This document shows, piece by piece, positions 16,480-26,352 of a DNA stretch of 64,000 bases (its first letter is position 1; each line of letters starts with the position of its first letter). A program made the position numbers and the translations under genes. The notes below the pieces were generated by a model. That model saw only the letters and a list, made by a program, of their open reading frames with translations, did not search any database and was not told the DNA's origin. Source of the DNA: Paraburkholderia sp. Tr-20389 (GTDB lineage Bacteria > Pseudomonadota > Gammaproteobacteria > Burkholderiales > Burkholderiaceae); assembly GCF_017104565.1 (NCBI RefSeq), contig NZ_JAAGPD010000009.1, positions 203,640-267,639 on the forward strand, in the 5' to 3' direction.

Positions 16480-18474
16480 ATGCTGACCCCGCTGTTCGTT
16501 CATCCGGCGTATTCGCGTCCGGTGTTTTCGCGCCCGCATGCGCCGCGCCTGCCCGTCGCGCCGCTCGCCGCGCTCGCCATCCTGGCCTATGCGTGCGTGC
16601 CGCTCGCTGCGCACGCGCAAACTGACGACACCGCGAACCCATCCGCCACATCTACGGATCGATCGGACAACGCGTCGAATCGTCCGCGGACGGCCGCGTC
16701 CTCTTCGCAGGATACGGCGACGCTGTCGCCCATCGTCGTGACGGCGGACCGCGGCGCGCAGCGTCTTGCCGACGCGATTCCGCAGACCACGCTGTTCGAC
16801 GCGCAGGACATCGCGGACACGACTGCACGCGATTTGCCAGGCCTGCTGCAGTTCGCGCCCGGCGCACAGATCGTGCGCAACGGCGGTCCCGGCTCGACGT
16901 CGAGTCTCTTTCTGCGCGGCGCATCGGCAACGCAGTCGCTGGTGCTGATCGACGGCGTGCGGGTCGATTCGGTAAGTCAGGGGGCCGCGCAGCTCGAGCA
17001 GATTCCGCTCGACCAGATCGATCATGTCGAAGTCGTGAACGGCAATGTCTCGGCGTTATACGGGTCGGGTGCGATTGGCGGCGTCGTGCAGGTGTTCACG
17101 AAGGACGGCGGCAATCATCCGCCGCGTTTTCATTTCGAGGTCGAGTACGGCAGCTATCGCACGCAGCGTCAGGCGGCGGGTGTCGACGGCGCGCTCGACA
17201 AAGACGGCAGAACGACCTTCAGCGTTACGTTCGCGCGCGCGAAGACAGATGGCTTCTCGTCGATCGATCCGGCGCTCGCGCCAGTCAATCCGAACGCGAA
17301 CGGCTACTTCAACGAGAGCGTGAGCGCGTCGCTGCGTCACAAGCTCAACGACAGATGGGACATTGGCTTGCGCTACTTCCAGTCGAACGGCAACGACAGC
17401 TTCGACAATCCGTTCAGTCTGCCCACCGATCTCAACAACTTGCACAGCAAGGTTCAGACCGCGTCGGCCTTCGCGAACGGCAAGCTCGCCGACTGGTGGA
17501 CCACGCACGTCGTCGTCGCGACGGGCAACGATCGCAGCAACACGTCGCTCAATGGCGACTACCTTTACCGCTACGATTCGGACAACCGGCAATACACGTG
17601 GCAGAACGATTTCACATTGGCGCGCAACCAGAAGCTGCAACTCGGCTATGAGCATCTCGACCAGACGCTCGATTCCAACCAGTACAGCGCGCCCGACCGT
17701 CACGTGAACTCTGCTTTCGGGGGCTACACGGCACGCTTCGGCAACAGCCAGATCCAGGCGAATCTGCGGCGCGACCAGTACTCGGATTTCGGCGGCGCCA
17801 ACAGTTACTATCTCGGCTATGGCTACGATTTCGACGAACACTGGAAGGCGACTGCAAGCTGGTCGGATGCGTTTCGCGCGCCGAGCTTCAACGACCTGTA
17901 CTACCCGTATAGCGGCAATCCGCTGATCCAGCCGGAGCGCAGTCATTCCGTCGAAGCGGCGCTGCAATACGCATCGGATGCGCTCGGCCTGATGAAGCTA
18001 ACCGCGTTCCAGACGCGCTATACGAACCTGATCGACTATGTGCAGACGACGCCCGGCATCTATGTCGCGGAGAACGTGGGGCATGCGAAGGTGCAGGGCA
18101 TCGAGGGATCGTGGGCGGGCCATGTCGGCAAGACGGACGTGCGCGCGGCCGTGACGTTTCAGAATCCCGTCGACGAAGACACGCACACGGAGCTGAACCG
18201 GCGCGCGCGTCATTTCGCGTCGTTCTCAGCGAATCGCAACATCGGCGGCTGGCGTGTGGGCGGCGAGTGGATCGTGAGCGGCGAGCGCGACGACAGCGGC
18301 ACGCCGCTCGGCGGATACGGCGTCGTGAACCTGTCCGCGCGCTACAACATCACGAAGGCCTGGTACGTGGCCGCGCAAATCCAGAATCTCTTCGACAAGG
18401 ACTATGAACTCGCCTACACGTACAACACGCCGCGACGCGGCGCGTACCTCACGCTGGGCTGGCAGCAGCCGTAG
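16480..18474 (+). CDS. btuB: TonB-dependent vitamin B12 receptor BtuB
   Basis: A 664-residue outer-membrane transporter. The signal peptide ends near AAHAQ (about residue 47). A TonB-box-like LSPIVVTA lies near 81-88, followed by the plug domain (LPGLLQFAPGAQI to about 210) and a 22-strand barrel ending in an aromatic-rich C-terminus. The riboswitch upstream and the btuCD genes immediately downstream support cobalamin as substrate. It lies 6 bases before btuC. Confidence 0.93.
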   Translation: MLTPLFVHPAYSRPVFSRPHAPRLPVAPLAALAILAYACVPLAAHAQTDDTANPSATSTDRSDNASNRPRTAASSSQDTATLSPIVVTADRGAQRLADAIPQTTLFDAQDIADTTARDLPGLLQFAPGAQIVRNGGPGSTSSLFLRGASATQSLVLIDGVRVDSVSQGAAQLEQIPLDQIDHVEVVNGNVSALYGSGAIGGVVQVFTKDGGNHPPRFHFEVEYGSYRTQRQAAGVDGALDKDGRTTFSVTFARAKTDGFSSIDPALAPVNPNANGYFNESVSASLRHKLNDRWDIGLRYFQSNGNDSFDNPFSLPTDLNNLHSKVQTASAFANGKLADWWTTHVVVATGNDRSNTSLNGDYLYRYDSDNRQYTWQNDFTLARNQKLQLGYEHLDQTLDSNQYSAPDRHVNSAFGGYTARFGNSQIQANLRRDQYSDFGGANSYYLGYGYDFDEHWKATASWSDAFRAPSFNDLYYPYSGNPLIQPERSHSVEAALQYASDALGLMKLTAFQTRYTNLIDYVQTTPGIYVAENVGHAKVQGIEGSWAGHVGKTDVRAAVTFQNPVDEDTHTELNRRARHFASFSANRNIGGWRVGGEWIVSGERDDSGTPLGGYGVVNLSARYNITKAWYVAAQIQNLFDKDYELAYTYNTPRRGAYLTLGWQQP

Positions 18475-18480
18475 CAGGCG

Positions 18481-19530
18481 ATGAACGGGGTCGTGCAACA
18501 TCAACGGATGCGGCCCGCGCGCGGCATGAGCGCGAAGCGCGCACTGGCCATCTGGGCCGCCCTCGCGTTTGCTGCGCTCGCCGTGTTCGTCGCATCGCTT
18601 GCATTGGGCAGCGTGAGCGTTGCGCCGCTGCAGGTGTTCGATGCGCTGCTGCCGTCGCATGACGGATCGTCCGATCTCGCCGTGCAGATCGTGCGCACGC
18701 TGCGCCTGCCGCGCGCGCTCGCAGGCTTCGGCTGCGGCGCGCTGCTTGCGCTGGCGGGCGCGTTGCTACAGGTGTTGCTGCGCAATCCGCTTGCGGAGCC
18801 GTATGTACTCGGCGTATCGGGCGGCGCGGCGAGTTTCGAGCTCGTCGCGATGATCGCGGGCTGCGCGTGGTGGCTCGTCGATGCATCCGCGTTCGCGGGT
18901 GCGTTCGTGTCGATTCTTCTTGTGCTGGGTCTTGCGCGCGGTGCGCTGTGGCGCGGCGAGCCGCAGGATGCATCGCCGCGTCTGTTGCTGACGGGTGCCG
19001 TCATCGCGGCCGGGTGGGGCGCCGTCATCACCTTGCTGCTGACGGTCGCACCCGAGAGCCGCTTGCGCGGCATGCTGTTCTGGCTGACGGGCGATCTGAA
19101 CGGCGGCGGCATGCCGTGGCTCGCGCTCGCGGCGTTGTGTGTGGCGTTGATCGCGATCGTGCCCGTCGCGCCGCAACTGAATGTGCTGCTGCGCGGCGAC
19201 GCCGCGGCGCAGGCGCTCGGCGTGCAGGTGACGCGCACGAGGCTGCGTGTCTATCTGGTCGCGTCGCTCGCGGCGGCGGCGGCCGTGACGACGGGCGGCA
19301 CGATCGGCTTCGTCGGACTGGTGGTGCCGCACATGCTGCGCCTCGCGTTCGGCAACGATCAACGGATGCTGCTGCCTGCGGCGGCGCTCGGTGGCGGCGT
19401 CGCGGTGATGGGCGCCGATCTGGTTGCGCGCACCGTGATCGCGCCGGCGCAGTTGCCCGTCGGCGTGATCACCGCGCTGATCGGCGTGCCTGTGTTCCTG
19501 TGGATGCTGCTGCGTCGGAGGCACGCATGA
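18481..19530 (+). CDS. btuC: Cobalamin ABC transporter permease BtuC
   Basis: A 349-residue FecCD-family inner-membrane permease with about ten transmembrane helices. Family landmarks are visible, including RNPLAEPYVLGVSGGA near residue 100 and GTIGFVGLVVPHMLR near 275. A second possible start 15 codons in (MSAKRAL) would remove a basic N-terminus. It overlaps btuD by 4 bases (ATGA). The context makes B12 the substrate rather than iron-siderophore, which the family also transports. Confidence 0.9.
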   Translation: MNGVVQHQRMRPARGMSAKRALAIWAALAFAALAVFVASLALGSVSVAPLQVFDALLPSHDGSSDLAVQIVRTLRLPRALAGFGCGALLALAGALLQVLLRNPLAEPYVLGVSGGAASFELVAMIAGCAWWLVDASAFAGAFVSILLVLGLARGALWRGEPQDASPRLLLTGAVIAAGWGAVITLLLTVAPESRLRGMLFWLTGDLNGGGMPWLALAALCVALIAIVPVAPQLNVLLRGDAAAQALGVQVTRTRLRVYLVASLAAAAAVTTGGTIGFVGLVVPHMLRLAFGNDQRMLLPAAALGGGVAVMGADLVARTVIAPAQLPVGVITALIGVPVFLWMLLRRRHA

Positions 19531-20336
19531 CCGCCCGTGCCTCCAACGGCATCACGCTGCATGCCGATCAACTCACGCTGCGCGCAGGCTTGCGCACGTT
19601 GCTCGACGACTTCACGCATACGTTCTACCCAGGCGAAGTCTGGTGCATCGCGGGGCCGAACGGTGCGGGCAAGACGACGTTCATCTCGACGCTAGCCGGT
19701 CTGTTGCGCCCAGCCAAAGGGCACATCGAACTCGACGGACGGCGCGTGAACGAATGGCCGCTTGCGCGTCTCGCGCAGCGCCGCGCATTGATGCCGCAAG
19801 CGTCGCACGATGCCTTCAGCGCGAGCGTGCTCGACATCGTGCTGCTGAACCGCTTTCCGCATCTGGCCGGCTGGGGCTGGGAGCGCGACGAAGACCGCAG
19901 GGCCGCGCACGCGGCGCTCGACACGCTCGGTCTCGCGGATTTCGCGTCGCGCGACGTGCTGTCGCTGTCGGGCGGCGAGCGGCAGCGCGTCGCGCTCGCG
20001 GCCGTGCTGTGCCAGGACGCGCCGCTGCTGTTGCTCGACGAGCCGCTTGCGCATCTGGATCTGCACCATCAGATCGATTGCCTCGAGGCGTTGAATCGAT
20101 GGACACGCGGCGCCGGGCGTACAGTGATGTTCTCGTGCCACGATCTGAACCTGGCGCGGCGTTTCGCGACGCATGCGCTGCTGCTGGAAGGCAACGGCGT
20201 CGCGCATGCGGGACGCGCGCGCGACGTGCTGACGCCCGAACTCGCCAGTCGCGCATTCGGCTATCCGCTCGTGCTGATTCGCGACGGCGACGATGAGGCG
20301 CTGATTCCTGCATCGCGCCCGCCGGCTCACCCCTGA
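19527..20336 (+). CDS. btuD: Cobalamin ABC transporter ATP-binding protein BtuD
   Basis: A 269-residue ATPase. Walker A GPNGAGKTT (43-51), the signature LSGGERQR (near 147-154) and Walker B LLLLDEP followed by the D-loop region HLDLHH are all intact. It powers import through BtuC from the periplasmic binding protein BtuF, encoded 3 kb downstream on the other strand. It overlaps the end of btuC. Confidence 0.92.
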   Translation: MTARASNGITLHADQLTLRAGLRTLLDDFTHTFYPGEVWCIAGPNGAGKTTFISTLAGLLRPAKGHIELDGRRVNEWPLARLAQRRALMPQASHDAFSASVLDIVLLNRFPHLAGWGWERDEDRRAAHAALDTLGLADFASRDVLSLSGGERQRVALAAVLCQDAPLLLLDEPLAHLDLHHQIDCLEALNRWTRGAGRTVMFSCHDLNLARRFATHALLLEGNGVAHAGRARDVLTPELASRAFGYPLVLIRDGDDEALIPASRPPAHP

Positions 20337-20342
20337 ACACGC

Positions 20343-21425
20343 ATGAACCGAACCATTCAAGCAGATACCAACATGACCACTTCGCATTCCCTGCCTCACG
20401 TCGCGCCGCTCGAACAGTCGCTGCGCGCCGACTTGCAACGCATCATCGATCTGAAGACCAAGCCGCCCGGCAGCCTCGGTCAGCTCGAAACGCTCGCGCG
20501 TCAGATGGGCATGATCCAGCGGACGACGCAGCCGTCCGTCACGCGGCCTGCGATGATCGTCTTCGCCGCCGATCACGGCATTGCGAACGCGGGCGTCAGT
20601 CCGTATCCGCAAGCGGTGACGGCGCAGATGGTGCTCAACTTTCTGGCGGGCGGCGCGGCGATCAATGCATTCAGCCGCGTCGCGGGCCTCGAACTCGAAG
20701 TGGTGAATGCGGGTGTCGCGCATGATTTCGAACCGCACGACAGGCTCGTCGATATTCCTCTGGGTAAGGGCACGCGCAACTTCGCGCAAGCGCCCGCGAT
20801 GACGCGCGACGAAGCGCTCGCCGCGATGCGTGCGGGCGCCGAACGCGTGCGGCATCACGCTGCGCTCGGCACCAACGTGATCGGCTTCGGCGAGATGGGC
20901 ATTGCGAACACGTCGTCGGCGGCATGCCTGATGAGCCGGCTGTGCAGCGTGCCCATCGACGATTGCGTCGGGCGCGGCACGGGGCTCGATAACGCGGGCC
21001 TCGTGAAGAAGCGCAACGTGCTGGCGGCGGCGCTCGCCCATCACCCGGCGTCGGACGATCCGCTCGATGTGCTCGCAACCTTCGGCGGCTTCGAGATCGC
21101 CATGATGGCGGGCGCGTATCTCGCGGCGGCGGAGGCGCGCATGACGATCGTCGTCGACGGTTTCATCGCGACTTCCGCGCTGCTGGTCGCCGATGCGTTC
21201 GCGCCCGCCGTGCGCGACTACTGCGTGTTTGCGCATGCATCGCACGAGGCGGGGCATCGGCGCATGCTCGATTATTTCGGCGCGGTGCCGCTGCTCGCAC
21301 TCGATCTGCGTCTCGGCGAAGGCACGGGCGCGGCGCTTGCTATGCCGCTGCTGCGCGCGGCTGTCGCGTTCGTCAACGAGATGGCGAGCTTCGAGTCGGC
21401 AGGCGTCGCGCAACGCGATGCATGA
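20343..21425 (+). CDS. cobT: Nicotinate-nucleotide--dimethylbenzimidazole phosphoribosyltransferase CobT
   Basis: A 360-residue enzyme that makes alpha-ribazole phosphate from dimethylbenzimidazole and nicotinate mononucleotide for the cobalamin lower ligand. Conserved segments include KPPGSLGQLE near 39-48, FAADHGIA near 75-82, and the catalytic glutamate region RLGEGTGAAL near 322-331. A second start ten codons in (MTTSHS) is possible. It begins 6 bases after btuD in the same direction. Confidence 0.94.
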   Translation: MNRTIQADTNMTTSHSLPHVAPLEQSLRADLQRIIDLKTKPPGSLGQLETLARQMGMIQRTTQPSVTRPAMIVFAADHGIANAGVSPYPQAVTAQMVLNFLAGGAAINAFSRVAGLELEVVNAGVAHDFEPHDRLVDIPLGKGTRNFAQAPAMTRDEALAAMRAGAERVRHHAALGTNVIGFGEMGIANTSSAACLMSRLCSVPIDDCVGRGTGLDNAGLVKKRNVLAAALAHHPASDDPLDVLATFGGFEIAMMAGAYLAAAEARMTIVVDGFIATSALLVADAFAPAVRDYCVFAHASHEAGHRRMLDYFGAVPLLALDLRLGEGTGAALAMPLLRAAVAFVNEMASFESAGVAQRDA

Positions 21426-21514
21426 TGCTTCGCGTGCACATCAAAACAGACGTTTGACCGTGATAGAACAGCGTTGACAACAGACAGTGAATCGACGGCG
21501 ATGAGTAGATCACG

Positions 21515-22264
21515 ATGAATGAGCTGCGTTATTTCTTCACGGCGCTCGGTTACTTCACGCGCGTGCCCGTGCCGCGCTGGGTCGGCTACGAGCCGCATTA
21601 TCTGAACGCGGCGGCGCGTTACTTCCCACTGGTCGGCGCGCTGGTCGGCGCAGCAGGCGCGATCGTATACATGGCGGCCTTGCGCATCTTTCCGGCGGGC
21701 GTCGCCGTACTGCTGTCGATGGCGACGACGCTGCTGATCACGGGTGCATTCCACGAAGACGGGCTGGCCGATTGCGTCGATGCATTCGGCGGAGCCTATA
21801 CGCGCGACGATGCGCTGCGCATCATGCACGACTCGCGCATCGGTGCATTCGGCGCGATTGCGCTGCTTGTCGCGCTCGCGCTGAAGTGGCAAACGCTCGC
21901 TGCGTTGCCGCCGCTGCGCGCGGCATGGCTGATGATCGCGGCGCATGCCGCGAGCCGCGCATGCGCAATCAGCTATCTGGTCACGCTCGACTACGTGCGC
22001 GCGGAAGGCAAGGCCAAGCCCGTTGCACAACGCATGTCACGCAATGCGTTCGGCTGCGCTATCTTTCTGGGTATGCCGTGGCTTTTCTGGCCGCAGTGGC
22101 GCGCCGGCTGCGTCACGCTGCTCGTGCTGATCGCGTTGCGCTTCATGCTGGGCCGCTATTTCGTCAGACGCATCGGCGGCTATACGGGTGACTGTCTGGG
22201 TTTTGCGCAGCAGATTTTCGAACTGGCCATCTATCTGGTGGGACTCGCATGGATATCGTTCTGA
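21515..22264 (+). CDS. cobS: Adenosylcobinamide-GDP ribazoletransferase (cobalamin synthase) CobS
   Basis: A 249-residue inner-membrane enzyme joining adenosylcobinamide-GDP and alpha-ribazole (phosphate). The Asp-rich family motif FHEDGLADCVDAFGG lies near residues 80-94. Six or seven hydrophobic helices are evident. It follows cobT by 89 bases and overlaps cobC by 16 bases. Confidence 0.94.
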   Translation: MNELRYFFTALGYFTRVPVPRWVGYEPHYLNAAARYFPLVGALVGAAGAIVYMAALRIFPAGVAVLLSMATTLLITGAFHEDGLADCVDAFGGAYTRDDALRIMHDSRIGAFGAIALLVALALKWQTLAALPPLRAAWLMIAAHAASRACAISYLVTLDYVRAEGKAKPVAQRMSRNAFGCAIFLGMPWLFWPQWRAGCVTLLVLIALRFMLGRYFVRRIGGYTGDCLGFAQQIFELAIYLVGLAWISF

Positions 22265-22839
22265 TCCGTCACCCGGCCGTCTCCGTCGATGCAGGCGTGT
22301 GCTATGGGCAAAGCGACGTGGCGCTTACGGACGCGCCAGAAACGTCGGCGGCCGCGCTCGCTGTGCGTCTCGCGACCTTGCAGGTGCCCGCGCCGCGCGT
22401 GCTGCTGTCGAGTCCACTCACACGCTGTGCGACGGTCGCGGCTGCGCTCGCGGCGAACTTCGGTTGCGCCTACAGCACCGACGACAGTCTGAAGGAAATG
22501 GACTTCGGCACGTGGGAACTGCAACGTTGGGACGATATCGATCGCGCGTTGCTCGATGCATGGGCCGAAGATTTCACAGGCGCTCGCTCGCATGGCGGCG
22601 AAAGCGTCGAGCAGTTCATGACGCGCGTGCGCGCCTGGTTCGACGCGTTCCAGCAAACGCGCGAACTGACGCCTGCCTACGTCGTCACGCATGCGGGCGT
22701 GATGCGGTTGATCGCGGCGACGGTACTCGGACTGCCTGTCGAGCGATGTCTGAAGTGGTCGATCGATATGGCGGGTTGCGTCTGGTTGCGACGCGACGAC
22801 ACCAGCCAGGAGTGGTCGGTCGTCCGCTGGAACGCGTGA
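22249..22839 (+). CDS. cobC: Alpha-ribazole phosphatase CobC (histidine phosphatase)
   Basis: A 196-residue member of the histidine phosphatase superfamily. The nucleophilic histidine is in LIRHP near residue 8, and the second catalytic histidine is in VVTHAGVMR near 145-153. Its position overlapping cobS points to removal of the phosphate from alpha-ribazole phosphate or adenosylcobalamin phosphate. It ends 4 bases before the convergent btuF stop, so the two opposing operons have virtually no spacer. Confidence 0.88.
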   Translation: MDIVLIRHPAVSVDAGVCYGQSDVALTDAPETSAAALAVRLATLQVPAPRVLLSSPLTRCATVAAALAANFGCAYSTDDSLKEMDFGTWELQRWDDIDRALLDAWAEDFTGARSHGGESVEQFMTRVRAWFDAFQQTRELTPAYVVTHAGVMRLIAATVLGLPVERCLKWSIDMAGCVWLRRDDTSQEWSVVRWNA

Positions 22840-22843
22840 TGTC

Positions 22844-23755
22844 CTAGTGGCCTGCGCGGCGTGCGCGCGCTGTGTCGAGGTCCGCGCACAGTTGCGCCGC
22901 GCCTTGCGCGATACGCGGTGCAGGGCGATTGATCAGATCGCCGTCGATCGCGAACAGGTTGTTGCGCGCCACGGCCGTCATCGCGGGCCACGCCATCCAT
23001 TTATCGAGCGACGGCAACGGGCGGCCGGGTTGCGTGGCGCCGGGCGCGGCCGTGACGATGGCTTCGGGATTGGTGGCCAGCACCGCTTCAGTCGAGACCG
23101 TCGGCACCAGCGGTTCGAGCTTTGCGAACACATTGCGGCCGCCGCACAGCGCGATCACATCGCTGATCATGTGTTCGCCGTTGAGCGTCATCAGCGGCTC
23201 GTCCCACACCTGATAGAACACGCTCACCAAGGGCTGCTTCGCGTAGCGTTCGCGCAGCCCCGCAATCTGCTGGCGAAAGTCGCGTGCCGCTGCATCGGCG
23301 GAAGGAGACGTGCCGAGCAGCACGCCGAGTTTCGTCAACGACGCGGCGATATCGTCGAGACGATGCGGCTCGCTGAAGTAGAGGGGGATGTGCAGCTCGC
23401 GCAGGCGGTCGGTTTGCCGCTGCGCATTGCCATGCCGCCACACGACGATCAGATCGGGCTTCAACGCGACGATGCGTTCGAGATCGAGCGCCTTGTTGTC
23501 GCCGACGCGCGGCACCTGTTTCGCCTCGGGCGGATAGTCGCTGTACGTGACCGCGCCGACGAGCTTCGCACCGCCGCCGGCCGCATAGATCATTTCCGTC
23601 ACGTGCGGCGCGAGGCTGATCACGCGTTGAGCGGGCTGCGCGAGCGTGACCTGCGCGCCCGTGTCGTCGACGGCGGTGACGGCCGCGTGCGCATGCAAGG
23701 TGAGGGCGAGGGCGCATGCCGTGGCGAGCGCGCGAAGCGATGGGCAGCGTTGCAT
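22844..23755 (-). CDS. btuF: Periplasmic cobalamin-binding protein BtuF
   Basis: A 303-residue class III substrate-binding protein with a signal peptide ending near LHAHA (about residue 24). The helical-backbone layout and blocks such as RVISLAPHVTEMIYAAGGG and GDNKALDLERIVALKPDLI are typical of BtuF/FecB-like proteins. The ATG overlaps the cobD stop codon (TAATG), showing translational coupling. It would deliver B12 to BtuCD, encoded on the opposite strand. Confidence 0.9.
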   Translation of the reverse strand: MQRCPSLRALATACALALTLHAHAAVTAVDDTGAQVTLAQPAQRVISLAPHVTEMIYAAGGGAKLVGAVTYSDYPPEAKQVPRVGDNKALDLERIVALKPDLIVVWRHGNAQRQTDRLRELHIPLYFSEPHRLDDIAASLTKLGVLLGTSPSADAAARDFRQQIAGLRERYAKQPLVSVFYQVWDEPLMTLNGEHMISDVIALCGGRNVFAKLEPLVPTVSTEAVLATNPEAIVTAAPGATQPGRPLPSLDKWMAWPAMTAVARNNLFAIDGDLINRPAPRIAQGAAQLCADLDTARARRAGH

Positions 23756-24762
23756 TATTTCTGGAGCATCGTCATCGCGTGATGCAGCGCGGCCTCGAAG
23801 CGGGTCCACTCGCCGTCGGTTGCGGGCAGGCCGAAACGCACGCTCGCGGGACTGGCGAAGAAGCGCGTCCAGACGCCTTGCGTGGCGAGCGCGTGATGCA
23901 AATGCGCAGCGCGTGGGTCGGCGATCCATGCGAACAGCGGCGTCGAATGCGCCGTGAAGCGATGGGCGTGCAGAAGCGCGACGAGCCGCGCGCCGTCGCT
24001 CACGAGTTGCGCGCGCATGGCTGCTTGCCACGCCGGGTCGGCGAAGGCTGCGCTGACGGCATGACGGGCAGGCCCGCTGACGGTCCACGCACCCAGCGTT
24101 TCATCGAGCGATTGGAGTAGTCGCGGACACGCCAGCACGAAGCCGGCACGCACGCCGGCGAGACCGAAGAACTTGCCCGGCGAGCGCAGCACGACGAGGC
24201 CTTCGCGATGTGTGTGCGCAGCGATCGATTGAGACGGCAGCACGTCGGCGAACGCTTCGTCGACGATCAACGTGCCGCCGCGCGCGCTGAGCGTCGCATG
24301 CCATTGCAGCAGTGTCGAAGCGCTCAGATGTTCGGCTGTCGGATTGTTCGGATTGACGACCACGACATGCATGATCTCGTCGGGCAACAACGCGCACGTG
24401 ACGTCGAGCGTCGTCACGCGATGTCCCGCGCGCGCGAACGCAGGCGCGTATTCGCCATACGTCAGCGGCGCGATGCCGACCGTGCCGCGCGGGAGCAGCA
24501 GCGGCAGCGCGCGGATTGCCGCCTGGCTTCCCGCGACGGGCAGCACATGCGATGCATCCGGCGCGCCGTAGTAGCGCGCTGCGCGTTCCGCGAAACCATC
24601 GCCGTTGTCGGGCAGACGACGCCATGCATCGGCGGGAACGGGCGGCACCGGGTAGCCGTGCGGATTGATGCCCGTCGACAGATCGAGCCACGCATCGTAA
24701 GGAATGCCGTAGCGGCGTGCCGCTTCGTGCAGGTTACCGCCGTGCTGAATGATCGGCGTCAT
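23755..24762 (-). CDS. cobD: Threonine-phosphate decarboxylase CobD
   Basis: A 335-residue PLP enzyme of aminotransferase fold I that makes (R)-1-amino-2-propanol phosphate for the nucleotide-loop linker. The start IIQHGGNLHEAARRYG is diagnostic. The PLP lysine lies in SPGKFFGLAGVRAGF. In the aerobic nomenclature the same gene is called cobC. It sits between cbiB and btuF with 3-base and overlapping junctions. Confidence 0.9.
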   Translation of the reverse strand: MTPIIQHGGNLHEAARRYGIPYDAWLDLSTGINPHGYPVPPVPADAWRRLPDNGDGFAERAARYYGAPDASHVLPVAGSQAAIRALPLLLPRGTVGIAPLTYGEYAPAFARAGHRVTTLDVTCALLPDEIMHVVVVNPNNPTAEHLSASTLLQWHATLSARGGTLIVDEAFADVLPSQSIAAHTHREGLVVLRSPGKFFGLAGVRAGFVLACPRLLQSLDETLGAWTVSGPARHAVSAAFADPAWQAAMRAQLVSDGARLVALLHAHRFTAHSTPLFAWIADPRAAHLHHALATQGVWTRFFASPASVRFGLPATDGEWTRFEAALHHAMTMLQK

Positions 24763-24765
24763 CGG

Positions 24766-25707
24766 CTAGCTCTGGAACGGCACGCTCAGCAGCGCGAGCG
24801 CGATAAACGCGGCGAGCCACAGAATCACGCTCCGCTCGACCAGTATCAATGCCGCCTCGACATGCCGCGCGCTCGCCGTGTGACCTGCGCCGAGCATCGG
24901 ACGCTGTTCTATCACGCCGTGATAGACGGCGGCGCCGCCGAGCAGCACGTTGAGGCTGCCCGCGCCGGATGCCATCACGGGCCCCGCGTTCGGGCTGTCC
25001 CAACGCGGCGCCTGATCGCGCCAGCATTGCAGCGCGGTGCGTGTATCGCCGAGCAGCGCATAGCTGAGCGCCGTCAGGCGTGCAGGCACGTAGTTGAGCG
25101 CGTCGTCGAAGCGCGCGGCCGCCCAGCCGAAGCGCAGGTAGCGCGGCGTGCGATAACCCCACATCGCATCGAGCGTATTCGCGAGACGAAAGGCCAGCGC
25201 GCCCGGGCCGCCGAAAATCGCGAACCAGAACAGCGCGCCGAAGATCGCATCGTTGCCGTTCTCGAGAGCGGATTCGACGGCGGCACGCGACAGCGCGCCT
25301 TCATCGGCATGCGAGGTTTCGCGCGACACGATGCGCGCCGTCAAGATGCGCGCCTGCGCGAGATCGCGCTTCGCGAGCGCACGGCCGATCGGCTCGATGT
25401 GATCGTGCAGACTGCGTGCGCCGAGCGCGAAGTAGAGCAGCGCGACGTGCACGGCGCACGCCAACACGAACGGCAGCACGAATACGAGCCATGTCGCGAC
25501 CAGCACGGGCGGCGCGACGGCGAGCAGCCACGCGAGGATGCCCAGCAGCCGGCCTCGCCGCCCGGTGTTCAGCGCGGCTTCGATTTTTGCCGCCAGCTTG
25601 CCGAACCCGACGAGGGGATGCCCGCGTTCCGGCTCGCCGAGCCATCGGTCCACGGCGACGGCTGCCGTGGCGAGTGTCGCGACGAACGGCAGGGACAGCA
25701 GCATCAT
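24766..25707 (-). CDS. cbiB: Adenosylcobinamide-phosphate synthase CbiB
   Basis: A 313-residue integral membrane enzyme that attaches aminopropanol (phosphate) to adenosylcobyric acid. The family block DRWLGEPERGHPLVGFGK is at about 20-37, followed by several transmembrane helices. Two ATG codons are adjacent at the start. The first overlaps the cobU stop (ATGA). The product feeds CobU. The aerobic name is cobD, which should not be confused with the neighbouring decarboxylase. Confidence 0.92.
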   Translation of the reverse strand: MMLLSLPFVATLATAAVAVDRWLGEPERGHPLVGFGKLAAKIEAALNTGRRGRLLGILAWLLAVAPPVLVATWLVFVLPFVLACAVHVALLYFALGARSLHDHIEPIGRALAKRDLAQARILTARIVSRETSHADEGALSRAAVESALENGNDAIFGALFWFAIFGGPGALAFRLANTLDAMWGYRTPRYLRFGWAAARFDDALNYVPARLTALSYALLGDTRTALQCWRDQAPRWDSPNAGPVMASGAGSLNVLLGGAAVYHGVIEQRPMLGAGHTASARHVEAALILVERSVILWLAAFIALALLSVPFQS

Positions 25708-26252
25708 GCGCGGCTCGCCGGTTTGAGTTGCAGCGGGAGGCCCGCCACCATCATCGTGGCCTGCGTACTGATGGCCGCGATGCGTTGATTGAGGCGTCCC
25801 AGTTCGTCGACATAAAGGCGCGTCGCTGCGCCCATCGGCACCACGCCGAGACCGATCTCGTTACTGACGACGATGATCTTCGAGCGCGCCTGCGCGAGCG
25901 TCGTTTCGAGCGCGGCGAAGCGGTCGAGGTAATCGGCAAGCGGCGGCGAACCATCGGCAGGGCAGAGCAGGTTGGCGAGCCACAGCGTCAGGCAGTCGAT
26001 CAGGATGCAGTGTTCCGGACGGTCGATCGACGCGATCGCTTGCGGCAGATCGAGCGGCGCTTCGAGCAGAGCCCAATGCGCGGGCCGCCGCTCGCGATGA
26101 CGTGCGATGCGCGCTGCGAATTCGTCGTCGCCGATTCGTGCGGTTGCGACATAGGTGACGGGCCAGGCGCTCGCGCTCGCGAGTTCTTCGGCATGCAGGC
26201 TTTTGCCCGAGCGTGCGCCGCCGAGGACGAAGGTGAGGTCGCGGGAAATCAT
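25704..26252 (-). CDS. cobU: Bifunctional adenosylcobinamide kinase / guanylyltransferase CobU
   Basis: A 182-residue CobU/CobP enzyme that phosphorylates adenosylcobinamide and attaches GMP. The P-loop GGARSGKS is at residues 9-16, and the guanylylated histidine is expected in the RIARHRERRP region. The later VVSNEIGLGVVP block is also typical. The ATG at 26252 is chosen because the upstream extension lacks family similarity. It is the first gene of the cobU-cbiB-cobD-btuF unit and is divergent from cobQ across 100 bases. Confidence 0.93.
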   Translation of the reverse strand: MISRDLTFVLGGARSGKSLHAEELASASAWPVTYVATARIGDDEFAARIARHRERRPAHWALLEAPLDLPQAIASIDRPEHCILIDCLTLWLANLLCPADGSPPLADYLDRFAALETTLAQARSKIIVVSNEIGLGVVPMGAATRLYVDELGRLNQRIAAISTQATMMVAGLPLQLKPASRA

Positions 26253-26352
26253 CGCGTGATTGTACCGGCTGTGCACGCCCGCGCCGCCGCATAGCGCGTG
26301 GACTCGGGTGCGATGGGATAATGCGGGCTTCCCCATTTTGCCCTTCGCGCAC